In this document: positions 27,766 through 33,739 of the stretch, one piece after another
How positions within the stretch are numbered: the stretch's first letter is position 1
How the letters are laid out: each line of letters opens with the position of its first letter
Position numbers and translations under genes: made by a program
Origin: Flavobacterium sp. YO12
GTDB taxonomy: Bacteria > Bacteroidota > Bacteroidia > Flavobacteriales > Flavobacteriaceae
Assembly: GCF_004119495.1 (NCBI RefSeq)
Contig: NZ_NRQU01000010.1
Location: 1-64,000, forward strand
Length of the DNA stretch: 64,000 nucleotides
Direction: 5' to 3'
The notes under the pieces: generated by a model
Databases searched by the model: none
What the model saw: the letters and a program-made list of their open reading frames with translations, nothing else
What the model was told of the DNA's origin: nothing

Positions 27766-28097
27766 TTTAATTTGATATAATTTAAAAACCGAAAAAAAGA
27801 TCTGTTTTTTAAATAATTTAAGTTTGTTTCATTACTGTAAGCTTCTCTTTCAAAACTAATATTTCGATACGCCAAATCTTTATTTTTATACTGAATTAAA
27901 CGAAATAGAAATTCGAAAACATACCAAATAAAAAACGGAATTATTAAAAGTTCTAACTGCTGCCTTAAATGAATTTTTTCATGATTAACAAAAACGCCAT
28001 TTGTTTTATCAAAATCATATTTCATCAAAACAAAAGGAAATACAGCCATTCCGCGATATCCTTTTGGAATTAAATATTTGCTAACAATCAGAAACAT
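27762..28097 (-). CDS. Small membrane protein with HExxH motif
   Basis: A 111-residue protein I cannot name. It has HEKIH at 39-43, the zinc-peptidase signature, then one strongly hydrophobic helix (about 50-68, LIIPFFIWYVFEFLFRL), then SFEREAY at 81-87, whose Glu could be a third metal ligand. A His-Glu-x-x-His next to a membrane helix and a later Glu fits a minimal membrane metallopeptidase, but other readings are possible. It heads a tightly overlapping operon with the ACC-deaminase-like enzyme, the glucosaminidase and hemL. It is divergent from the DUF5522 gene. Confidence 0.7.
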   Translation of the reverse strand: MFLIVSKYLIPKGYRGMAVFPFVLMKYDFDKTNGVFVNHEKIHLRQQLELLIIPFFIWYVFEFLFRLIQYKNKDLAYRNISFEREAYSNETNLNYLKNRSFFRFLNYIKLK

Positions 28098-28167
28098 TGG
28101 CTATAAAATTTATAAATTTGTAGCTATAAAATTGTTCATTTTCATTAAAATCATAATCAAATATTCC

Positions 28168-28175
28168 TATTTTTG
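28168..28175 (+). promoter_or_regulatory. -7 element of the DUF5522 gene
   Basis: TATTTTTG is an exact TAnnTTTG match 38 bases before the ATG. Confidence 0.5.
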
Positions 28176-28213
28176 ATTTTTATCTTTATTAAAATTGAAC
28201 GCGAAGCAGATTT

Positions 28214-28399
28214 ATGAAAGAGCAAAGTAATGAAAATAAATTAATCGAAGGTGAAGATTTTTACTATACACCCGAAGGTTATAAATGCTTTACTGAAAAA
28301 CATCATTTAAAACGTGGTTATTGCTGCAAAAGCGGCTGCCGCCATTGTCCGTACGGTTTTGATAAACGAACTGGAGAAATAAGAAAGAAAACTAATTAG
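28214..28399 (+). CDS. DUF5522 domain protein
   Basis: A 61-residue protein matching the DUF5522 family. The conserved core is FYYTPEGYKCFTEKHHLKRG followed by YCCKSGCRHCPYGF. The four cysteines in CCKSGCRHCP suggest a metal or iron-sulfur site. No function is established for the family; it is widespread in Bacteroidota and other bacteria. The protein is complete. Confidence 0.8.
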   Translation: MKEQSNENKLIEGEDFYYTPEGYKCFTEKHHLKRGYCCKSGCRHCPYGFDKRTGEIRKKTN

Positions 28400-28401
28400 C
28401 C

Positions 28402-28428
28402 AATTTGAAAATGTGTCAATTAGATAAT
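28402..28428. repeat. 27-base dispersed repeat, copy 1
   Basis: Twenty-seven bases identical to 52116-52142; a partial copy starts at 28560. It begins AATTTGAAAATG and ends TTAGATAAT. It follows the DUF5522 stop. Confidence 0.65.
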
Positions 28429-28604
28429 TCAAAAATCTAAAATTATTAATGGATATCCAATCACGAAAATTTAGGATTAAAATCCACAAGTCTTATCATA
28501 GGTCGGATATCCGTTATCCCTAGTTTTTCTAATTAGAAAATCTGTTAATGTGCCGATGAGTCAATTTGAAAATGAGATAATTATTTCAGATTGAATTTAC
28601 ATTG

Positions 28605-28776
28605 ATAGGTATTTCGCTCCTATGGAGCTTTTACCAACTGACCGCATTATTTTCTATAAATATTACGCCTTTCCAAGGCTTTTGGATTTGGTAAATTTTA
28701 CATTTCACAAAGCTCCATGAAGAGCGATATATTTATAGAATCAAAATCGACAGTCACATATAAGCCCCAGCGGGGC
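28605..28776. repeat. REP-like composite repeat
   Basis: Contains TTCGCTCCTATGGAGCTT, TTCTATAAATATTACGCC, a reverse-oriented GAGCGATATATTTATAGAA and CCCCAGCGGGG. The inverted TTCTATAAATAT/ATATTTATAGAA pair and GC-rich hairpins fit a dispersed intergenic repeat seen in Flavobacterium genomes. No ORF is present. Confidence 0.6.
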
Positions 28777-28826
28777 GGCATAATTTAAAAAACAAAAAAT
28801 TAATCTGTTGTTAATCTAACCACAAT

Positions 28827-28866
28827 ATCTTAGTAGCTTAGAATCTCAGCACCTTAGAATCTTAAA
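28827..28866. repeat. CTTAG-type degenerate tandem repeat before hutU
   Basis: Units of the kind CTTAGnATCT recur about every 10 bases right up to the hutU start codon. The same pattern appears near 49172-49215 (reverse), 49421-49458 and 60790-60857. Confidence 0.55.
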
Positions 28867-28869
28867 AAA

Positions 28870-30846
28870 ATGACTTTCAAAGAACAAATACAGCAAGGAA
28901 TTCCCTCAATATTACCTCCAAAGGCAACATATGATCCAGCTATTAATCATGCTCCAAAAAGAAAAGAAATTCTTTCGGCAGAAGAGAAAAAACTGGCTTT
29001 AAAAAATGCATTACGCTATTTTGAACCAAAACATCATACTGAACTAATTCCTGAATTTTCAGAAGAATTAGAAAAATATGGACGTATTTATATGTATCGT
29101 CTTCGTCCAGATTATAGAATGTACGCAAGGCCAATTGACGAATATCCAGGAAAATCGCTGCAGGCAAAAGCAATTATGCACATGATTCAGAATAATTTGG
29201 ATTATGCCGTTGCACAGCATCCGCACGAATTGATTACGTATGGTGGAAATGGAGCTGTTTTTCAAAACTGGGCACAGTATTTATTGACGATGCAGTATTT
29301 GTCTGAAATGACAGACGAGCAGACTTTAACGATGTATTCAGGACACCCGATGGGATTATTCCCTTCGCATAAAGAAGCACCGAGAGTTGTGGTTACAAAC
29401 GGAATGGTTATACCAAATTATTCTAAACCTGACGATTGGGAAAAAATGAATGCTTTAGGCGTTTCGCAATACGGACAAATGACTGCAGGAAGTTATATGT
29501 ACATTGGACCGCAGGGAATTGTACACGGAACTACAATTACGGTTTTAAACGGTTTTAGAAAAATAAAACAAAATCCAGAAGGAAGTTTATTTGTAACTTC
29601 TGGTCTTGGCGGAATGTCTGGTGCACAGCCAAAAGCTGGAAATATTGCGGGCTGTATTACAGTTTGTGCCGAAGTAAATCCAAAAATAACTAAAATTCGC
29701 CATGAGCAAGGATGGATTAATGAAGTCGTAACTTCTACAGATGAATTAGTGGCGAGAGTAGCTTTGGCGAAAGCCAATAAAGAAACAGTTTCAATTGCTT
29801 ATTTAGGAAATGTCGTTGACGTTTGGGAACGTTTTGATCAAGAAAACATTAAAATTGATTTGGGTTCAGATCAAACTTCGCTTCATAATCCGTGGGCTGG
29901 AGGTTATTATCCAGTTGGTATTTCTTTTGAAGAAGCAAACAAAATGATGGCCGAAAATCCGGATTTATTCAAAGAAAAAGTTCAGGAAACATTACGTCGT
30001 CATGCTGCTGCGATTAATAAACATACGGCAAAAGGAACGTACTTTTTTGATTACGGAAATGCTTTTTTACTTGAAGCTTCACGCGCAGGCGCAGATGTAA
30101 TGGCCGAAAATAATATTGATTTTAAATATCCAAGCTACGTTCAGGACATTATGGGACCAATGTGTTTTGATTATGGATTTGGTCCTTTTAGATGGGTTTG
30201 CACTTCTGGAAAACCAGAAGATTTGCAAAAAACAGATACTATTACAAGTCAAGTTTTAGAAGAATTAGCCAAGACTTCTCCGAGTGAAATTCAGCAGCAA
30301 ATGCAGGATAACATTAAATGGATAAAGGGCGCGCAGGAAAACAAACTTGTTGTAGGCTCTCAAGCTCGAATTCTTTATGCTGATGCCGAAGGAAGAATTA
30401 AAATCGCCGAAGCTTTTAATCAGGCAATTGCAAAAGGCGAAATTGGTGCTGTTGTTTTAGGACGCGATCATCATGACGTTTCTGGAACCGATTCTCCATA
30501 TAGAGAAACGTCAAACATTTATGACGGATCACGCTTTACGGCTGATATGGCAATTCATAATGTAATTGGCGACAGCTTTAGAGGAGCAACTTGGGTATCT
30601 ATTCATAATGGCGGCGGAGTTGGCTGGGGAGAGGTTATAAACGGCGGTTTTGGTATGGTTCTTGATGGTTCTAAGGAGGCTTCAAAACGTTTAGCATCAA
30701 TGCTTTTTTGGGATGTTAACAACGGAATTTCAAGAAGAAGCTGGGCTCGAAATGATGAAGCCATTTTTGCCATAAAAAGAGCTATGCAAGTAGAGCCATT
30801 ATTAAAAGTAACTTTGCCTAATATTGTTGACGAAAGTCTGCTTTAA
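28870..30846 (+). CDS. hutU: Urocanate hydratase
   Basis: Urocanase hydrates urocanate to 4-imidazolone-5-propionate in histidine breakdown, using bound NAD. The 658-residue protein carries YGGNGAVFQNWAQY, MYSGHPMGLFPS, the glycine-rich NAD motif TSGLGGMSGAQPKAGN, and the conserved cysteine region DIMGPMCFDYGFGPFRWVCT. It is longer than the ~555 residues of the common proteobacterial enzyme, and similar to the long Bacteroidota form. No hutH, hutI or hutG is nearby, so the pathway is scattered. A repeat block occupies its upstream region and I see no clear promoter. Confidence 0.95.
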   Translation: MTFKEQIQQGIPSILPPKATYDPAINHAPKRKEILSAEEKKLALKNALRYFEPKHHTELIPEFSEELEKYGRIYMYRLRPDYRMYARPIDEYPGKSLQAKAIMHMIQNNLDYAVAQHPHELITYGGNGAVFQNWAQYLLTMQYLSEMTDEQTLTMYSGHPMGLFPSHKEAPRVVVTNGMVIPNYSKPDDWEKMNALGVSQYGQMTAGSYMYIGPQGIVHGTTITVLNGFRKIKQNPEGSLFVTSGLGGMSGAQPKAGNIAGCITVCAEVNPKITKIRHEQGWINEVVTSTDELVARVALAKANKETVSIAYLGNVVDVWERFDQENIKIDLGSDQTSLHNPWAGGYYPVGISFEEANKMMAENPDLFKEKVQETLRRHAAAINKHTAKGTYFFDYGNAFLLEASRAGADVMAENNIDFKYPSYVQDIMGPMCFDYGFGPFRWVCTSGKPEDLQKTDTITSQVLEELAKTSPSEIQQQMQDNIKWIKGAQENKLVVGSQARILYADAEGRIKIAEAFNQAIAKGEIGAVVLGRDHHDVSGTDSPYRETSNIYDGSRFTADMAIHNVIGDSFRGATWVSIHNGGGVGWGEVINGGFGMVLDGSKEASKRLASMLFWDVNNGISRRSWARNDEAIFAIKRAMQVEPLLKVTLPNIVDESLL

Positions 30847-30873
30847 TTTAAAAGGTATTTATTATTTAATAAA

Positions 30874-30898
30874 TGTCATCCTGAGCGAAGTCGAAGGC
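30874..30898. repeat. TGTCATCCTGAGCGAAG dispersed repeat
   Basis: A single copy of a short motif often seen between genes in Bacteroidota, here after hutU. It resembles one arm of the longer TGTCATTTCGAC repeats at 35579 and 49246. Confidence 0.5.
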
Positions 30899-30971
30899 TT
30901 ATAGTAACAAAAGACCTTTAATTTTACTCAGCCTGATAAATACAAAAGAGAACATTAAATTTTTTATAACT

Positions 30972-31511
30972 ATGAAAACATTCAAATTAGTTCCGATTTT
31001 TCTGCTATTGATCTTAAGTTCATGCAGCAGTGTTACTGTATATTCTGATTACGACAAAAGTGTCGATTTTGCGCCTTATAAAACGTATGCTTTCTTTAAA
31101 CCTGGAATTGATAAAGTCGAAATTTCTGATTTGGATAAAAGACGTATTCTTCGTGCAATCGATCAACAAATGCAAGCAAAAGGATTTACAAAAAGTGATA
31201 ATCCAGACTTATTGGTAAACATTTTTACCAAATCTAGAGAGCAAGTTGATGTAAATCAATTTAGCGCCGGCTGGGGTTATGGCTGGGGATGGGGATGGAA
31301 TCCTTATATGATGTACGGCGGAAACCAAACTACCGTTTCTACTTCAACTGAAGGAACTTTATACATCGACCTAATTGATGCAAAAAAGAAAGAAATGATC
31401 TGGCAAGGTGAGGGAATTGGTGTTTTAACTAGAAACATTGATAAAAAAGATGAGCGAATTGCAGAATTTGTAGGCAAAATTTTAGCTCAATATCCTCCTG
31501 TAAAAAAATAA
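30972..31511 (+). CDS. DUF4136 domain lipoprotein
   Basis: A 179-residue lipoprotein (lipobox LILSSC, Cys18). The rest is a DUF4136 domain, a beta-rich family of envelope proteins without known function. Typical features are YSDYDKSVDFAPYKTYAFF after the cysteine and MIWQGEGIGVL near the end. A Gly/Trp-rich loop (GWGYGWGWGWNPYMMYGG) lies in the middle. The promoter of the ilvA leader overlaps its last codons. Confidence 0.85.
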   Translation: MKTFKLVPIFLLLILSSCSSVTVYSDYDKSVDFAPYKTYAFFKPGIDKVEISDLDKRRILRAIDQQMQAKGFTKSDNPDLLVNIFTKSREQVDVNQFSAGWGYGWGWGWNPYMMYGGNQTTVSTSTEGTLYIDLIDAKKKEMIWQGEGIGVLTRNIDKKDERIAEFVGKILAQYPPVKK

Positions 31512-31516
31512 TTATT

Positions 31517-31524
31517 TACTTTTG
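31517..31524 (+). promoter_or_regulatory. -7 element of the ilvA leader transcript
   Basis: TACTTTTG is an exact TAnnTTTG match 20 bases before the leader-peptide ATG. It begins just after the stop codon of the DUF4136 gene. Confidence 0.65.
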
Positions 31525-31544
31525 CTATTCAATTAGTATAAAAA

Positions 31545-31604
31545 ATGACAAACTTTAACAACATTATCATCGCTATTATCAGCATTATTGCAATTCAGCA
31601 ATAA
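31545..31604 (+). CDS. Isoleucine-rich leader peptide of ilvA
   Basis: A 19-codon ORF encoding MTNFNNIIIAIISIIAIQQ. Eight of its 19 residues are isoleucine, in clusters of three, two, two and one. It lies between a promoter and an intrinsic terminator upstream of ilvA, whose product makes the first intermediate specific to isoleucine. This is the layout of classical attenuation: with scarce charged tRNA-Ile the ribosome stalls and the terminator does not form. It was not in standard ORF calls because of its length. No experiment supports it here, but the composition is very unlikely by chance. Confidence 0.85.
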   Translation: MTNFNNIIIAIISIIAIQQ

Positions 31605-31608
31605 TGGC

Positions 31609-31670
31609 GAGGTGTTATATAAGTATGTAAAATATAATTATAAGAACCTCCCACATTGGGAGGTTTTTTA
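31609..31670 (+). terminator. ilvA attenuator (antiterminator and terminator)
   Basis: The terminator stem is AACCTCCCA (31645-31653) with TGGGAGGTT (31657-31665), loop CAT, followed by a T-rich run. The GAGGT at 31609-31613, 5 bases after the leader stop codon, can instead pair with ACCTC inside the 5' arm (31646-31650). A ribosome at the stop codon would cover GAGGT and let the terminator form; a ribosome stalled on the Ile codons would not. Confidence 0.8.
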
Positions 31671-31690
31671 TTTTAAGAATAATTAAAAAG

Positions 31691-31773
31691 TCGCCACGAA
31701 TTACACAAATTAGCACGAATTTTTATAGACAGCATCTAAAATAAAATTAGTAGAAATTCGTGTAATTCGCGGC
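31691..31773. repeat. GCCACGAATTACAC inverted repeat before ilvA
   Basis: Arms at 31693-31706 and 31760-31773 are complementary with one mismatch. The element lies between the attenuator and the ilvA start. The same family occurs as two tandem copies at 36409-36667. Confidence 0.6.
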
Positions 31774-31788
31774 AAAAAAACAAACAAT

Positions 31789-33033
31789 ATGAGTTTATTC
31801 AACGAAATCCTTAATGCAAAAAAGCAGCTTGAAAATGTAGTTGCTGCGACGCCTCTTACCCAAAATTTAAATCTTTCAGACGAATTTAAATCGACTATTT
31901 TATTAAAACGAGAAGATTTACAAATCGTACGTTCTTATAAAATCAGAGGTGCTTACAATAAGATTTCTTCCTTAACTGAAAAAGAAAAAGTAAACGGAAT
32001 TGTTTGTGCCAGTGCAGGAAATCACGCTCAAGGCGTTGCTTATTCTTGTAATTTACTGCAAATAAAAGGCAAAATTTACATGCCAAAAACTACTCCAAAA
32101 CAAAAAGTAAAACAAGTGCAATTGTTCGGGAAATCGTTTGTAGAAATTGTTTTAACAGGAGATACTTTTGATGATGCTTATGCTTCGGCAACGGCAGATG
32201 CTATCAAGAATCACAAAACATTTATCCATCCTTTTGATGATGAAAAAGTAATTGCCGGACAGGGAACTGTAGGTTTAGAAATTCTAGAAAGCTATAAAGA
32301 ACCTATAGATTATGTTTTTGTGCCCATTGGCGGCGGCGGACTGGCTTCTGGATTGTCTGAAGTTTTTAAACATTTAAGCCCAAATACTAAAATCATTGGC
32401 GTTGAACCAAAAGGCGCTCCTTCGATGAAAACTTCTATTGAGGAAAATAAAAATACAGCCTTAAAAACAATAGATAAATTTGTTGATGGTGCCGCTGTAA
32501 AACAAGTTGGCGATAAAACTTTTGAAATCTGCCGTTATAATCTTGAAGATATTATTCTGGTTCCAGAAGGAAAAGTATGCACAACCATTTTACGTTTATA
32601 CAATGAAGAAGCGATGGTTGTAGAACCTGCGGGTGCATTAACAATTGCTGCGCTGGATTTTTATAAAGATAAAATAAAAGGAAAAACTGTGGTTTGCGTT
32701 GTCAGCGGAAGCAATAATGACATTGAAAGAACTGCCGAAATAAAAGAGCGCTCACTGCTTTATGAAGGTTTAATGCATTATTTCATGATTCAATTTCCAC
32801 AGCGTCCGGGAGCTTTAAAGGAGTTTGTAAACAACATTTTAGGTCCGGATGATGATATTACTTATTTTCAATTTGCTAAGAAAAACAGCCGAGAAGTAGG
32901 ATCTGTTGTGGTTGGTTTAGAGTTGAAAAACAAAAAAGATATTATGGCTATCAAAATGAAAATGACGCAATATGGGTTTGAATTTCAATATTTAAACGAC
33001 AATCAGGATTTGTTTACGCAGCTAATTGGGTAA
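31789..33033 (+). CDS. ilvA: Threonine dehydratase
   Basis: The enzyme deaminates threonine to 2-oxobutanoate, the committed step to isoleucine. In this 414-residue form the PLP lysine is in IVRSYKIRGAYNKI, the cofactor loop is CASAGNHAQGVAYS, and the phosphate-binding glycines are IGGGGLASGL. The C-terminal ~80 residues (from about 330, YFMIQFPQRPGALKEFVNNI) form a single ACT-like regulatory domain, as in short biosynthetic forms, implying feedback by isoleucine. An Ile-rich leader and attenuator precede it, which supports the biosynthetic rather than catabolic role. No other ilv or leu genes are in the window. Confidence 0.94.
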   Translation: MSLFNEILNAKKQLENVVAATPLTQNLNLSDEFKSTILLKREDLQIVRSYKIRGAYNKISSLTEKEKVNGIVCASAGNHAQGVAYSCNLLQIKGKIYMPKTTPKQKVKQVQLFGKSFVEIVLTGDTFDDAYASATADAIKNHKTFIHPFDDEKVIAGQGTVGLEILESYKEPIDYVFVPIGGGGLASGLSEVFKHLSPNTKIIGVEPKGAPSMKTSIEENKNTALKTIDKFVDGAAVKQVGDKTFEICRYNLEDIILVPEGKVCTTILRLYNEEAMVVEPAGALTIAALDFYKDKIKGKTVVCVVSGSNNDIERTAEIKERSLLYEGLMHYFMIQFPQRPGALKEFVNNILGPDDDITYFQFAKKNSREVGSVVVGLELKNKKDIMAIKMKMTQYGFEFQYLNDNQDLFTQLIG

Positions 33034-33081
33034 TTATTTCCTGCCTGATAAATATCAGCAAATAAAGAAGAAGTTATGACG

Positions 33082-33089
33082 TATTTTTG
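33082..33089 (+). promoter_or_regulatory. -7 element of the truncated haemoglobin gene
   Basis: TATTTTTG is an exact TAnnTTTG match 24 bases before the ATG. Confidence 0.55.
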
Positions 33090-33113
33090 CAAATCAATTT
33101 TATTTAGAAAAAC

Positions 33114-33524
33114 ATGGAAACGCTTAAAGACATTTCAAACATAGAAGACATAAAACAAATGGTTAACAGCTTTTATGATAATGTTAGAAAAGACGATCTT
33201 ATTGGTCCAATTTTCAATGATAAACTGCAGGATCGCTGGGAACCGCATTTGCAAAAAATGTACGGTTTTTGGCAGACTATATTATTTGATGTTCGTGCTT
33301 ACTCAGGCACGCCATTTCCGCCTCACAAACAATTACCTGTAGATAGAACTCATTTTGACCGTTGGATTCAAATTTTCAATACTACAATCGATGCGCAGTT
33401 TGCTGGAGAAATTACCGAAGAAGCTAAAATGCGTGCAACAAACATGGCTTATATGTTTAATCATAAAATTGAACATTTTAGAAATGTTGAAAATGAACTA
33501 AAAAATGCAATTAATAAATCTTAA
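33114..33524 (+). CDS. Group III truncated haemoglobin
   Basis: A 136-residue 2-over-2 globin. The pattern MVNSFYDNVRKDDLIGPIF, HLQKMYGFWQTILF and LPVDRTHFDRWIQIF matches group III truncated haemoglobins. The proximal haem-binding histidine is in the RTHFDRW segment. Group III globins bind oxygen, NO or other ligands; the physiological role in this lineage is open. It has its own promoter and lies 215 bases upstream of an aromatic amino acid hydroxylase, an oxygen-dependent enzyme, but no functional link can be shown. Confidence 0.85.
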   Translation: METLKDISNIEDIKQMVNSFYDNVRKDDLIGPIFNDKLQDRWEPHLQKMYGFWQTILFDVRAYSGTPFPPHKQLPVDRTHFDRWIQIFNTTIDAQFAGEITEEAKMRATNMAYMFNHKIEHFRNVENELKNAINKS

Positions 33525-33667
33525 AAGAGCAATATTTTAATACAATCGCAATAGTACTTTATTACTTAAACTCAATTTAATTTAGGTAATAATTACAATA
33601 TGCGCCTAATCTGTAAACTTCCTTTAAAATCTACAAAAACGCAATAAAGGGCATTTTCGAACAAAAC

Positions 33668-33689
33668 TTTTGTGATTATTATCACAAAA
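33668..33689. promoter_or_regulatory. CRP/FNR-type palindrome upstream of the hydroxylase gene
   Basis: TTTTGTGAT and ATCACAAAA are perfect 9-bp arms around TATT, giving TGTGA-N6-TCACA at 33671-33686. This equals the consensus CRP half-site spacing. It is centred about 38 bases upstream of a -7-like TACATTTT at 33713-33720, a position suited to activation. Confidence 0.6.
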
Positions 33690-33739
33690 AAGGTGGTTTA
33701 AATTCGTAATTTTACATTTTAACCTAGAACGTTTTCGAA

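Noticed and set aside
33600-33647. A 15-codon ORF upstream of the aromatic hydroxylase gene, considered as a Phe or Tyr leader.
   Set aside because: It has no Phe, Tyr or Trp codons, no following terminator, and lies before the promoter-like element, so it would not be in the transcript.
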